Shown piece after piece: positions 1 through 8,916 of a stretch of DNA of 64,000 bases (the first letter of the stretch is position 1; every line of letters starts with the position of its first letter). The DNA lies in assembly GCF_018688335.1 (NCBI RefSeq), contig NZ_CP061316.1, forward strand, positions 1,426,001-1,490,000, in the 5' to 3' direction. The stretch is from Polynucleobacter sp. AP-Jannik-300A-C4 (GTDB lineage Bacteria > Pseudomonadota > Gammaproteobacteria > Burkholderiales > Burkholderiaceae). Under the pieces are notes generated by a model. The model saw only the letters and a program-made list of their open reading frames with translations. It was not told the DNA's origin and made no database searches. The translations under genes were made by a program, and so were the position numbers.

Positions 1-425
1 ACTCCCGTCGCATTATTGTTTCCGCATGGAACGTGGCGGATATTCCTCGTATGGCTTTAGCGCCTTGCCATGCCTTCTTTCAGTTCTATGTTGCTGATGG
101 CAAGCTTTCTTGCCAGCTCTACCAGCGCAGTGCCGATATCTTCTTAGGCGTGCCTTTCAATATTGCTAGCTATGCCCTATTGACCCACATGATGGCGCAG
201 CAGTGCAATCTAGAAGTGGGTGATTTTGTCTGGACTGGTGGCGACTGCCATCTCTATAGCAACCATTTAGAGCAAGTAGATCTTCAACTATCGAGAGACT
301 TCTTTCCATTACCCAAGCTCAATATTTTGCGCAAGCCAGACTCTATTTTCGATTATGAATTCGAAGATTTTGAAATTGCTGGCTATGAGTCCCATCCCGC
401 CATTAAAGCCCCAGTAGCTGTTTAA
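1..425 (+). CDS. thyA: Thymidylate synthase, C-terminal part (5' end outside window)
   Basis: This reading frame is open from the first bases of the window, so the gene starts upstream. Thymidylate synthase methylates dUMP to dTMP with methylene-tetrahydrofolate and leaves dihydrofolate. The visible part begins with [11 protein letters not shown] and then has [12 protein letters not shown]; the Cys codon at 66-68 is the catalytic nucleophile of the family. The motif GDCHLYSNH, which binds dUMP, and a C-terminus ending in APVAV, the conserved closing segment, are also present. The stop lies 14 nt before folA, the enzyme that recycles the dihydrofolate made here, so the two probably share a transcript. 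The internal ATG at 51 should not be taken as the start. Confidence 0.97.
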   Translation, partial: SRRIIVSAWNVADIPRMALAPCHAFFQFYVADGKLSCQLYQRSADIFLGVPFNIASYALLTHMMAQQCNLEVGDFVWTGGDCHLYSNHLEQVDLQLSRDFFPLPKLNILRKPDSIFDYEFEDFEIAGYESHPAIKAPVAV

Positions 426-439
426 GAAATGAGAATCGC

Positions 440-937
440 ATGACTGTAGCTAAACACCCCGCTATCTCGATGATTGTTGCCCGCTCACGTAATCACGTGA
501 TTGGTCGTGACAACCAAATGCCTTGGAAGATTTCTGCTGATCTGCAGTTCTTTAAAAAAGTAACTATGGGTCATCCAGTCATCATGGGTCGCAAGACTTG
601 GGAATCTATTGGTCGTCCACTTCCTGGACGTCGCAATATTGTGGTGAGTCGCAACACTGACTTACAGCTCACAGGCGCAGAAGTTGTCCACTCACTCGAT
701 GCAGCCCTCGCTACTTTGAATGAATTCCCACGCGTATTTGTGATTGGCGGGGAACAACTCTTCACCCAAGCATTCCCTCAAGCTGATCGTCTTTACATCA
801 CAGAAATCGATATGGATGTTGACGGCGGAGATACCTTCTTTAAGGTACCCGATCCAGAGCAATGGAAAGAGATTGAGCGCACCCCTGCATCTGAGGGGGA
901 GATTACTTTTAATTTCATTACGCTTGAGCGTAAATAG
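440..937 (+). CDS. folA: Dihydrofolate reductase
   Basis: The product reduces dihydrofolate to tetrahydrofolate with NADPH in the cytosol and is the target of trimethoprim. The 165-residue length is normal for bacterial chromosomal DHFR. Visible hallmarks are the N-terminal IVARSRNHVIGRDNQMPW, the substrate-binding Asp34 in KISADLQFF, the NADPH-binding GRKTWESIGRPLPGR and the GGEQLF stretch. It follows thyA by 14 nt, a common pairing because thyA produces its substrate. The ATG at 440 is the natural start; the upstream Shine-Dalgarno is weak, which fits translation coupled to thyA. Confidence 0.97.
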   Translation: MTVAKHPAISMIVARSRNHVIGRDNQMPWKISADLQFFKKVTMGHPVIMGRKTWESIGRPLPGRRNIVVSRNTDLQLTGAEVVHSLDAALATLNEFPRVFVIGGEQLFTQAFPQADRLYITEIDMDVDGGDTFFKVPDPEQWKEIERTPASEGEITFNFITLERK

Positions 938-996
938 AAAAAACACCCCATTAAAAGCTGTTTTTATTGAATTACCTTCAAAATCAAGGCTAGCAA

Positions 997-2703
997 ATGC
1001 ACCTCTTAAGCCGCATTACTTTTGCATCAATCTGTTTACTTTCCGCCAGCCAAATAGCCAATGCTGCCGGGAATGCCGACACCATTTTCTATGGTGGCGA
1101 TATTGTCACAATGAATAGATCGCAGCCTGCAGCTGAGGCTGTAGCAGTTCAAAGTGGAAAAATTATGAAGGTCGGCTCCTTGTCTAGCCTCAAAGGCTTG
1201 CAAGGAAAAGATACCAAATTAATTAACTTAAATGGCCAAACATTAATGCCGGGCTTAGTTGAGCCCCATGTGCATATTATAGGAACGGCATTCTCAGAAG
1301 AGATTTTTCTAAACCTCTCTAATTTCACGATGCCGCATGACACTATAGATGGCTTAGTTGCAAAACTAACTGCGTATAGCAAAAACTTTAAAGATGGTGA
1401 GTGGGTCAATGCATTTGGAGTTGATCCATCCAGAACTGATCCTTTTATGTCTGAGCTAACGGCGGATATCTTAGATAGAGTTTCGACAACAAAACCTGTA
1501 TTTGTATTAAATCAAAGCTTACATATTGCCTATGCTAATCACAAAGCATTGGAAATGGCTGGACTCAATGATTCAAGCCCCAACCCCAAGGGCGGGACGC
1601 TTTTAAAAGATGGTAAGGGACGCCTAACGGGTGTGGTCTATGAAGTTCCAGCTTTCGAATTATTTCTAAGCAAGATGCCCTTGCCTACTCAAGAAGTTAT
1701 TGAGCAAGCTGTGGCTAAGGTTGGTCAAAGATTAGTTAGCAAGGGTGTTACCACTTCAGCAGAAATTACTGTTGGCGGTTATCTTGGAGTTGATAAAGAA
1801 TATGCTCTATTCAACACCATGACGCGCAATGGTAAGTTGCCTGTCAGGGTTAGGGGTTATATGTACTCAAGCGCATACCCAACCTCGAATAAGAGCTATA
1901 AGCCAGGGCAAGGTGATGACACCTTTAAATTAATCGGCGTCAAAATTGTTGCTGATGGCTCTAATCAAGGCTTGACTGGTGCGATGATCAAACCATACGA
2001 CTATCCAGCTGGCACTAGCAATACCGGTACCCTCAACTTTACAGAGCAAGAACTCTACGATCTTGCTAAACCAAGGTTTGATGAGGGCTGGCAAATCTCG
2101 GTGCACTCAAATGGCGACAAATCAATTGAACAGACTTTGAATGTTTTTTCCAAGTTAGTCAAAAAACCATCTGATGCTAAATCAAGATTAAGAATTGAGC
2201 ATTTCACAGTACCAACTGAAGCGCAGATTGATAAAGCAGCAAAGCTTGGGGTTGTTCCTGGTTTTACCATTGGTCATACCGACTATTGGGGCGAGGCGTT
2301 TCATAATCATCTAATAGGGGCAGAAAGAGCTGATCGAATTGATCCTAGCGCAACTATGATTAAAAAAGGTATGCATTTTGCGTACCATAGCGATTCCCCA
2401 GTCTCACCGATTCACCCCCTCAAGTACGCTTCCGAAGGCGCATCTCGACTATGGCAAGTTGCACCACAAAAGGTATTAAATCCAAGCCAAAAGGTGTCTA
2501 TTAATAATGCTTTAAAAGCCATCACAATTGATGCCGCATATCAACTAAAGATGGATGACAAGATTGGATCAGTTGAAGCGGGTAAATATGCTGACTTCGC
2601 TATTGTGAATCAGAATCCGATGAAAACGGACGCATACAAAATTAGAGATATTGAAGTCAATGAAACCTGGGTTAATGGAAAACAGGTATTTAAGAAGCAG
2701 TAA
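997..2703 (+). CDS. Exported amidohydrolase family 3 protein (YtcJ-like)
   Basis: This 568-residue protein belongs to the metal-dependent amidohydrolase superfamily, YtcJ-like branch. A Sec signal peptide is visible at residues 1-23 (hydrophobic core, then ANA|AGN), so it should act in the periplasm; many relatives are cytoplasmic. Metal ligands include the HVH pair at His91 and His93 (LVEPHVHI), HSNGD in the middle, RIEHF, and a late HSDSPV Asp motif, giving a complete catalytic set. The C-terminus has GSVEAGKYADFAIV, typical of amidohydrolases. The substrate cannot be told from sequence; relatives cleave N-substituted amides or cyclic amides. It stands alone, 59 nt after folA, and is closed by a terminator hairpin. 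Confidence 0.85.
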   Translation: MHLLSRITFASICLLSASQIANAAGNADTIFYGGDIVTMNRSQPAAEAVAVQSGKIMKVGSLSSLKGLQGKDTKLINLNGQTLMPGLVEPHVHIIGTAFSEEIFLNLSNFTMPHDTIDGLVAKLTAYSKNFKDGEWVNAFGVDPSRTDPFMSELTADILDRVSTTKPVFVLNQSLHIAYANHKALEMAGLNDSSPNPKGGTLLKDGKGRLTGVVYEVPAFELFLSKMPLPTQEVIEQAVAKVGQRLVSKGVTTSAEITVGGYLGVDKEYALFNTMTRNGKLPVRVRGYMYSSAYPTSNKSYKPGQGDDTFKLIGVKIVADGSNQGLTGAMIKPYDYPAGTSNTGTLNFTEQELYDLAKPRFDEGWQISVHSNGDKSIEQTLNVFSKLVKKPSDAKSRLRIEHFTVPTEAQIDKAAKLGVVPGFTIGHTDYWGEAFHNHLIGAERADRIDPSATMIKKGMHFAYHSDSPVSPIHPLKYASEGASRLWQVAPQKVLNPSQKVSINNALKAITIDAAYQLKMDDKIGSVEAGKYADFAIVNQNPMKTDAYKIRDIEVNETWVNGKQVFKKQ

Positions 2704-2726
2704 ACATTTTTATATCTACCCTCATC

Positions 2727-2754
2727 AGAAAAGCCACCCCAAGGTGGCTTTTCT
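2727..2754. terminator. Bidirectional hairpin terminator
   Basis: A perfect 12-bp stem (AGAAAAGCCACC pairing with GGTGGCTTTTCT) with a four-base loop lies between the amidohydrolase stop and the converging TRAP binding-protein gene. A-rich and T-rich flanks occur on the two sides, so it can end transcripts from both directions. Confidence 0.75.
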
Positions 2755-2792
2755 TTATCTGCAATTGATGTCCTACTCTTAGCATCGCAGCC

Positions 2793-3875
2793 TTAAAGTT
2801 TTTTTGCAAAACTGTATTGCGCAAATGCCTGTTCTGCGACATTAAACCACTGCGCTTCCATGTTTCTGAAGACGCGATAGTCTTCAAAGATCTTTTTGAA
2901 CTGAGGGTTCTTGACGGATTCCTCAGCGTAGGTTTCTTGGCTAGCCTTAAAGCAGGCATCCATAACTGAGGCATTGAACTTGCGCAATACTGCGCCACCT
3001 TGAACCAGTCGTTGTAACGCCGGTGGATTCAAGGCATCGTACTTGGCACACATATCAGTGTGAGCCTCAAAACAGGCTGCTTGCCATGCTGCTTGGTATG
3101 CTGGCGGCAATGAATCCCATTGCTTCTTATTTACCAAGAATGAGAGGCCCGCTGCGCCCTCCCAAAATGCGGGGTAGTAATAGTTTTTAGCAACCTTGGC
3201 TAGGCCTAACTTCTCATCATCATAAGGACCAACAAATTCTGCAGCATCAATAGTGCCTTTTTCTAGAGCTGAATAAATTTCGCCAGCAGGCAACTGTTGT
3301 GGCACTACACCCAACTTCGCAAGCACTTGACCCGCAAATCCAGCGATACGGAACTTAAGCCCCTTGAGATCTTCTGGCGATTTAATTTCTTTGCGAAACC
3401 AGCCACCCATCTGAGTACCAGTTTGCCCACCCATGAAGTTCACTACGTTGTAACTAGCATAGAGTTCGCGCATCAACTTCATACCATTGCCATGCAACAT
3501 CCAAGCGGATTGCTGACGCGCAGTCATACCAAAGGGCGCCGCAGTATCAAAAATAAAAGCGCTGTTCTTACCTAAGTAGTAATAGCTGGCAGTGTGACCA
3601 CACTCTACCGTACCATTTTGAACGGCATCCAATACTTGCAAAGCAGGAACCACCTCGCCCGCAGCAAATACTTTGACGTTGAACTTCCCATCAGTTGCTT
3701 TGCGCAAGGCGCTAGCAAATACTTCCGGTGTGCCAATTAAAGTATCTAATGATTTAGGAAAGCTCGAGACCAAACGCCAATTCAAGGTTGGCAAACTCTG
3801 CGCTATAGACGGAGTAGCTAATGCTGCTGCACCCGCACCAATAGTTGCCTTCTTTAAAAAGGAACGTCTTTGCAT
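2793..3875 (-). CDS. TRAP transporter solute-binding protein (DctP family), Tat-exported
   Basis: DctP-family proteins capture organic acids in the periplasm and deliver them to a DctQ/DctM membrane pair. The N-terminus MQRRSFLKKATIG is a twin-arginine signal with an Ala-rich core ending ATPSIAQ, so export is likely in folded form through Tat. The first ATG of the frame is at 3887, but the ATG at 3875 is preceded by GGAGAAGAAG, a good ribosome-binding site, so I use 3875 (360 aa). Motifs such as FRIAGFAGQVLAKLG and EKGTIDAAEFVGPYDD are typical of the family, with the substrate-carboxylate-binding Arg in FRIAG. No dctQ or dctM genes lie nearby, so its membrane partner must be elsewhere. The ligand is unknown. 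Confidence 0.88.
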   Translation of the reverse strand: MQRRSFLKKATIGAGAAALATPSIAQSLPTLNWRLVSSFPKSLDTLIGTPEVFASALRKATDGKFNVKVFAAGEVVPALQVLDAVQNGTVECGHTASYYYLGKNSAFIFDTAAPFGMTARQQSAWMLHGNGMKLMRELYASYNVVNFMGGQTGTQMGGWFRKEIKSPEDLKGLKFRIAGFAGQVLAKLGVVPQQLPAGEIYSALEKGTIDAAEFVGPYDDEKLGLAKVAKNYYYPAFWEGAAGLSFLVNKKQWDSLPPAYQAAWQAACFEAHTDMCAKYDALNPPALQRLVQGGAVLRKFNASVMDACFKASQETYAEESVKNPQFKKIFEDYRVFRNMEAQWFNVAEQAFAQYSFAKKL

Positions 3876-3956
3876 CTTCTTCTCCATCAAAAATATTTTT
3901 GCTTTGTGTTGTTGACTCTATTTTTTGTTGTCTGATGTTTTCAGATTGCGATTACT

Positions 3957-5303
3957 TTATTTACCGCCAATCGTCATTGATCCAATTAAGATGGAGCCGG
4001 TTTCTTTTGTTCCACGAATGAGTGAATCGCTACCAATCATCTGAATATCCATCAGCATATCGCGCAAGTTACTGGCAATCGTAATTCCCTCAACCGGGTA
4101 CTGGATCTCACCGTTCTCTACCCAATAACCAAAAGCACCGCGAGAGTAATCGCCAGTGACGTAGTTCACGCCTTGGCCCATGAGCTCAGTAACTAGGAGG
4201 CCCGTACCCATTGCTTTCAAGAGTGCAGGTAATCCACCCTGAGGAGTCTTGCGACTTTGTATTGTCAGGTGATGAGAGCCGCCAGCATTGCCCGTAGTCT
4301 TCATACCGAGTTTTCTGGCAGAGTAAGTGGATAAGAAATAGCCTTGCAAGACACCCTTGTCGACCACTGTTCTTGCCGTTGTCTTAACACCCTCTTCATC
4401 AAACGGTGCACTACCAGTCATCGACTTTAGGTGAGGATTCTCAAAGAGACTAACGTGTTTTGGTAATACTTGTTTACCCAGGCTATCCAATAGAAAACTT
4501 GAGCGACGATATAGAGCGCCACCAGAAACAGCCTGCACTAAACCACCTAAGAGTCCAGCCGCTAAAGGTGCCTCGAAAATCACAGGGCAACGGCGAGTGG
4601 TTAGTGATCTTGCCTTAAGGCGCGAGAGTGCACGCTCTGCTGCGTATTTACCAATCGAAGCTGGATCGGCCAATTCTTGTGGGATGCGCGAACTGGAATA
4701 CCAATCGTCTCTTTGCATCAGTGACTTCTTACCGCCCTCATTTGCAATCGGTGCGCAAGAAATGTAGTGACGAGAGAATGGGTAACCCCCCATAAACCCA
4801 TGACTAGTCCCCATCATGAAATGTGCATGATGGGCAGATACCGATGCCCCATCGCTATTTTGAATTTGCTTACTCACCGCAAAGGCAGCCCCTTCAGCGG
4901 TACGTGCAATATCGATTGCAGTTGCTGAATCTAAATCCCATGGATGAAACAAATCGAGATCAAGTGGATGTTTTTCGAGAAGTTCTTTTTCGGCAGGGCC
5001 GGCACATAAATCTTCCGCCGTATGTTGAGCGATATGGTACGCAGCCTCAACCGTAGCCTTTAAAGACTCCTTGGTGAAATCACTGGTACTTGCATTGCCG
5101 CGACGATGCCCCAAGAAGACCGTTACCCCAACCTGCTTATCCAAGCTTTGCTCTATGGTCTCAACCTCACCCTTACGGACGGTAACTGAAAGGCCCTGCC
5201 CTTCAGAAACCTCTGCCACCGCATCTGAGGCACCCCGCCTTTTGGCATCCGTGAGCATGAAATCAATGATTTCTTGAAACTGGTTTGATGAGTATGTAAA
5301 CAT
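3957..5303 (-). CDS. pmbA: Metalloprotease PmbA/TldE subunit
   Basis: PmbA (TldE) is the partner of TldD in a cytosolic heterodimeric metalloprotease that trims peptides such as microcin B17 precursors and CcdA. The 448-residue length matches the family. Recognisable segments are the N-terminal RKGEVETIEQSLDKQVGV, FEAPLAAGLLGGLVQAVSG in the middle and GNAGGSHHLTIQ near the C-terminus, followed by GDYSRGAFGYWVENGE. TldE lacks the zinc HExxxH of TldD, and none is seen here. tldD is not in the window. The start is 26 nt from the divergent mog gene, so the two promoters must overlap. Confidence 0.93.
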   Translation of the reverse strand: MFTYSSNQFQEIIDFMLTDAKRRGASDAVAEVSEGQGLSVTVRKGEVETIEQSLDKQVGVTVFLGHRRGNASTSDFTKESLKATVEAAYHIAQHTAEDLCAGPAEKELLEKHPLDLDLFHPWDLDSATAIDIARTAEGAAFAVSKQIQNSDGASVSAHHAHFMMGTSHGFMGGYPFSRHYISCAPIANEGGKKSLMQRDDWYSSSRIPQELADPASIGKYAAERALSRLKARSLTTRRCPVIFEAPLAAGLLGGLVQAVSGGALYRRSSFLLDSLGKQVLPKHVSLFENPHLKSMTGSAPFDEEGVKTTARTVVDKGVLQGYFLSTYSARKLGMKTTGNAGGSHHLTIQSRKTPQGGLPALLKAMGTGLLVTELMGQGVNYVTGDYSRGAFGYWVENGEIQYPVEGITIASNLRDMLMDIQMIGSDSLIRGTKETGSILIGSMTIGGK

Positions 5304-5329
5304 GTCCTAATAATAGCTAGAATAGAAAC

Positions 5330-5953
5330 ATGAAGCATACCGAAGCCTGGAAACGATCCTCCCCTGACGAAATCAAAATCGGCCTAATCTCGATCTCTGA
5401 CAGAGCGAGTAAAGGCATTTATACAGATGAAGGGGTTCCCGCCCTCCGAGGCTGGCTAGAAAGCGCCCTCAGCACACCCTATGTCTTTCATGAGCGTCTG
5501 ATTGCCGATGAGCGTGAGGTCATCACTGAAACTATTGTGGAGCTAACTGATGATCTTGGCTGTGATTTAGTCCTCACCACAGGCGGTACAGGCCCCTCTC
5601 GGAGAGATGTCACCCCTGAGGCCACCATGGATGCCGGAACCCGGGAAATGCCCGGATTTGGCGAGCAAATGCGCCAAATTAGTCTACGCTTTGTACCTAC
5701 AGCGATTTTGTCCCGACAAACCGCTGTTTTGCGAGAAATCGAAGGGCATACTGCCCTCGTCATCAACTTACCAGGACAACCCAAATCCATCAAGGAGACG
5801 CTCGAAGGGCTGAAAGACGCTGAAGGAAAGCCCGTTGTGCAGGGTATTTTTGCCTCAGTACCCTACTGCATTGAGCTGTTTGGCGGCCCCATTATCCAAA
5901 CTCATGAATCGGTCATTAAAGTCTATAGACCCAAAAGTGCCGTCAAGAAGTAA
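5330..5953 (+). CDS. mog: Molybdenum cofactor biosynthesis protein, Mog/MoaB family
   Basis: Proteins of this family adenylylate molybdopterin (Mog) before molybdenum insertion, or are the closely related MoaB. At 207 residues the length fits Mog better than the shorter MoaB. The MPT-binding signature is clear: LVLTTGGTGPSRRDVTPEA, with INLPGQPKSIKETLEG near the C-terminus. No other molybdenum cofactor genes lie in the window. The gene is divergent from pmbA with a 26-nt gap and ends before a strong bidirectional terminator. The alternative name moaB cannot be excluded. Confidence 0.88.
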   Translation: MKHTEAWKRSSPDEIKIGLISISDRASKGIYTDEGVPALRGWLESALSTPYVFHERLIADEREVITETIVELTDDLGCDLVLTTGGTGPSRRDVTPEATMDAGTREMPGFGEQMRQISLRFVPTAILSRQTAVLREIEGHTALVINLPGQPKSIKETLEGLKDAEGKPVVQGIFASVPYCIELFGGPIIQTHESVIKVYRPKSAVKK

Positions 5954-5972
5954 GGTGTCTTCATGGTTGAAT

Positions 5973-6001
5973 AAAAAAGGTCTAGTAATAGACCTTTTTT
6001 A
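5973..6001. terminator. Bidirectional terminator between mog and orn
   Basis: Stem GGTCTA/TAGACC with a GTAA loop, extended by six A residues on the left and seven T residues on the right. It can terminate mog (plus) and orn (minus), which converge here. Confidence 0.8.
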
Positions 6002-6025
6002 GATTGCCCATACTAGGAAGCAGAA

Positions 6026-6613
6026 TTACTCCGGTAAAGGCACAATAAATTTTTCTCGGTAGTACTTGAGCTCTTCAATAGACTCTTCGATATCCGCCAA
6101 GGCCGTGTGAGCTTGTTTCTTCGTGAAGCCCTTTACCAACTCAGGATGCCAGCGCTTACAAAGCTCCTTAAGGGTCGATACATCAATATTTCGATAATGA
6201 AAGAATGCCTCTAGTTTTGGCATGTACTTGGCCATAAAGCGTCGATCTTGGCCAATCGTATTGCCACACATTGGAGCAATTCCAGGCTTGAGGTATTTCT
6301 TTAGAAAAGCGATACATTCTGCTTCAGCAGTCGCTTCATCCATAGTTGATGCCTTGACCTTATCAATCAGTCCAGAACGTCCGTGGGTACCCTTATTCCA
6401 TGCATCCATTGCATCCAATAGGGCATCTTCCTGATGAATTACCCAAACAGGGGCGGTAGCAATGGTATTGAGATGCGCATCGGTGACGATCACGGCAATC
6501 TCCAAAATACGCTCTTTTTCAGGGTCTAGACCCGACATCTCCATATCCACCCAAATCAGGTGTTCACTGGCTGGCGCCGTCTTAACTGCTGGGATAACTA
6601 TTTTTTCACTCAT
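6026..6613 (-). CDS. orn: Oligoribonuclease
   Basis: Orn is the 3'-5' exonuclease that clears two- to five-residue RNA fragments, including pGpG from cyclic-di-GMP breakdown, and is often essential. The DEDDh exonuclease residues are visible: Asp and Glu in [11 protein letters not shown], the middle Asp in [13 protein letters not shown], and the final [10 protein letters not shown] with its His and Asp. About 195 residues from the ATG at 6613 (MSEKIV); an in-frame ATG at 6625 adds four residues and is the alternative. It faces the M48 protease gene head to head with only 15 nt between the chosen starts. Confidence 0.95.
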   Translation of the reverse strand: MSEKIVIPAVKTAPASEHLIWVDMEMSGLDPEKERILEIAVIVTDAHLNTIATAPVWVIHQEDALLDAMDAWNKGTHGRSGLIDKVKASTMDEATAEAECIAFLKKYLKPGIAPMCGNTIGQDRRFMAKYMPKLEAFFHYRNIDVSTLKELCKRWHPELVKGFTKKQAHTALADIEESIEELKYYREKFIVPLPE

Positions 6614-6628
6614 ATCTATAATCATCTC

Positions 6629-7879
6629 ATGACATTCACAATTGTTTTTCTAATCGCCTTCATCGCCAGCTTTGGTCTACGCCACTGGTTATCTCAACGC
6701 CAAATTCGTCACGTCGCCCACAATCGCGACGCAGTACCCCCTGAGTTTGCCTCCCAGATCTCCTTGGCCGAGCATCAAAAAGCAGCCGACTACACCATCG
6801 CCAAACTGCGCCTCGGTATTTTTGAGAATGGTGTCAGCGCGATTATCTTGATCAGCTTCACACTCTTGGGTGGTCTGCAAATTTTAAATCTGTCCCTTCT
6901 GCAACTATTGGGGGAAGGTATTGCGCAGCAAATGGCTTTACTTATATCCATTGTCATCATCTCCGGAATTATTGATCTACCCTTTTCCTGGTACAAACAG
7001 TTTTATCTGGAAGAACGCTTTGGCTTTAATCGTATGAATGCCAAATTATTTTTTAGTGATATGTTCAAAGGTCTCGGGGTTGGTGGTGCCATTGGTGTTC
7101 CCCTCCTTTGGGTCATTCTGAGTTTGATGGCTCAAGCAGGAGACCTTTGGTGGCTCTGGGCCTGGGGCGTTCTTACTGCCTTCAGTTTGTTAATGCAGTG
7201 GGTATTTCCGACCTTTATCGCACCAATCTTTAATAAGTTTGAAGCGCTAGAAGAAGGTGCACTCAAAACACAAATCGAAGCCTTACTCAAACGTTGTGAC
7301 TTTGCAAGCCAAGGTCTATTTGTGATGGATGGCAGTAAACGTAGCGCACACGGAAATGCATTTTTTGCCGGAATGGGCAAAGCGAAGCGTATTGTCTTTT
7401 TTGATACCTTGATTGAAAAACTCAATCCCGGCGAAGTAGAGGCAGTACTGGCTCATGAACTCGGTCACTACAAGTGCAACCATATTCGTAAACGCCTACT
7501 GGTTTCTTTTGCCTTGAGTTTTGTCACGCTGGCACTACTAGGCTGGGTCAGCACTCAGCCATGGTTCTACAGCGACCTTGGCGTGATGCCTAACCCGAAT
7601 GGGTATAACGGCGGCTTGGCTTTAGCGCTCTTTATGCTGGTATCACCAGTATTTAGCTTCTTCCTCACCCCGCTATCTAGCTTGGCATCACGTAAACATG
7701 AATACGAAGCCGATGGTTTTGCTGCAGATAAATCCTCCGCAAGTGATTTGATCTCGGCCCTGGTCAAGCTCTATCAAGACAACGCTTCGACTTTAACGCC
7801 AGATCCGATCTATACCGCTTTCTATAGCTCACACCCTCCCGCGCCATTGCGCATTGCCAACCTCAAACGTTTTAGCTAA
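6629..7879 (+). CDS. M48 family integral membrane metalloprotease (CAAX prenyl protease/Ste24-like)
   Basis: A 416-residue membrane zinc protease. The HExxH zinc motif is in [16 protein letters not shown] and the third ligand Glu lies in [11 protein letters not shown], both characteristic of M48A peptidases. Several hydrophobic stretches surround these, including the N-terminal [14 protein letters not shown] segment. Bacterial members are thought to help membrane-protein quality control; no CAAX substrate is implied. The ATG at 6629 (MTFTIVF) gives the usual family N-terminus, whereas the longer frame upstream would overlap orn and encode a non-hydrophobic extension. No clear Shine-Dalgarno is visible, which with the very short divergent gap makes the 5' end unusual. 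rsgA follows 23 nt downstream. Confidence 0.92.
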   Translation: MTFTIVFLIAFIASFGLRHWLSQRQIRHVAHNRDAVPPEFASQISLAEHQKAADYTIAKLRLGIFENGVSAIILISFTLLGGLQILNLSLLQLLGEGIAQQMALLISIVIISGIIDLPFSWYKQFYLEERFGFNRMNAKLFFSDMFKGLGVGGAIGVPLLWVILSLMAQAGDLWWLWAWGVLTAFSLLMQWVFPTFIAPIFNKFEALEEGALKTQIEALLKRCDFASQGLFVMDGSKRSAHGNAFFAGMGKAKRIVFFDTLIEKLNPGEVEAVLAHELGHYKCNHIRKRLLVSFALSFVTLALLGWVSTQPWFYSDLGVMPNPNGYNGGLALALFMLVSPVFSFFLTPLSSLASRKHEYEADGFAADKSSASDLISALVKLYQDNASTLTPDPIYTAFYSSHPPAPLRIANLKRFS

Positions 7880-7902
7880 GTAATCTGGAATTGATTTAGT
7901 TA

Positions 7903-8916
7903 ATGGAACAATTTCATGCGCTATTAACCGCCTCCTATGGAAGACATTATTTAGCGCAGCGTTTAGTAAAAGATGATCGTGGCAATGAATCTCCTATCGG
8001 TGAATTAATTCAGGTAAGCACGCCAGCAAAGCAGCATATCGGCGCGGTAGGTGATCGCATGTTATTGGAAATGACTTCAGCTGATCAAGCGCGAATTATT
8101 CGCATCGAGCCAAGAGAAAATTTACTCTATCGATCCGATGCTTTTAAAAGCAAACTCATTGCCTCAAATGTTGATCAAATATTAGTCGTGCTAGCTACAC
8201 AACCCGCTTTCTCACCCGATCTTTTGGGAAGAGCGGTTGTCGCTGCTGAGACCAATCAAATTGGTTTACATATTCTGCTCAACAAGTGCGATCTCAAAGA
8301 TAACTTAGAACACGCCCGCAAAATCATTGCGCCCTATGCGCGTATGGGCTACCCCGTAACAGAGGTATCTGCCAAGTTTGATGAGTCCTCCATTGAAGCA
8401 TTGCGACCAGCTATCTCCGGCAAGGTATCGGTATTTGTAGGTCAATCCGGTATGGGTAAATCTAGCCTACTCAATGCCTGGGTCCCCAACGCTGCAGCAA
8501 TTACTCAAGAGTATTCAGTTCGCTTAGATACCGGCAAGCACACCACAACAGCTTGCCGCTACTTTGAGTTGCCTGAGACTTGGGGGCGTGATGCTAACGG
8601 CAAATTAGGTGCTTTAATTGATTCACCAGGCTTTCAGGAATTTGGCTTGGCCCATATGTCGGTGAGTGAGCTAGAGCATGCCTTTAGGGAGTTTCATGAT
8701 CTGCTGGGCAAGTGTCGCTTTCATAACTGTGCCCATCAATCAGAGCCCGATTGTGCGATACGAGAAGCAGTCGACAGAAATGAAATAGCGCCAGAAAGAC
8801 TGGCGCTATTTAGGCAATTACGTTCTGACTCAAAAACCGCTGATACGCAGATTCAGGGAATTAGCCAAGCCAAAGAGCGATGGTCAGCATTAGCAATAAA
8901 GCCATCCAAGCGATAA
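7903..8916 (+). CDS. rsgA: Ribosome small subunit-dependent GTPase A
   Basis: RsgA is a circularly permuted GTPase that helps late maturation of the 30S subunit. Domain order seen: N-terminal OB fold (to about residue 75), then G4 (LLNKCDLKDN), then G1 (VGQSGMGKSSLLN, about residue 180) and G3 (LIDSPGFQEF), which is the permuted order of the family. A C-terminal zinc finger is visible (CRFHNCAHQSEPDC). G1 has Met where Val is most common (GxSGVGKS). The last 56 nt overlap the 3' end of the convergent CobD/CbiB-family gene. Confidence 0.96.
   Translation: MEQFHALLTASYGRHYLAQRLVKDDRGNESPIGELIQVSTPAKQHIGAVGDRMLLEMTSADQARIIRIEPRENLLYRSDAFKSKLIASNVDQILVVLATQPAFSPDLLGRAVVAAETNQIGLHILLNKCDLKDNLEHARKIIAPYARMGYPVTEVSAKFDESSIEALRPAISGKVSVFVGQSGMGKSSLLNAWVPNAAAITQEYSVRLDTGKHTTTACRYFELPETWGRDANGKLGALIDSPGFQEFGLAHMSVSELEHAFREFHDLLGKCRFHNCAHQSEPDCAIREAVDRNEIAPERLALFRQLRSDSKTADTQIQGISQAKERWSALAIKPSKR

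Noticed and set aside
938..966. AT-rich inverted repeat after folA as a terminator
   Set aside because: The stem is short and made almost only of A-T pairs with a long loop; too weak to call.
744..1118. A 124-residue open frame bridging folA and the amidohydrolase
   Set aside because: It is out of frame over both recognised genes and lacks a ribosome-binding site; the folA and amidohydrolase readings carry clear family motifs.
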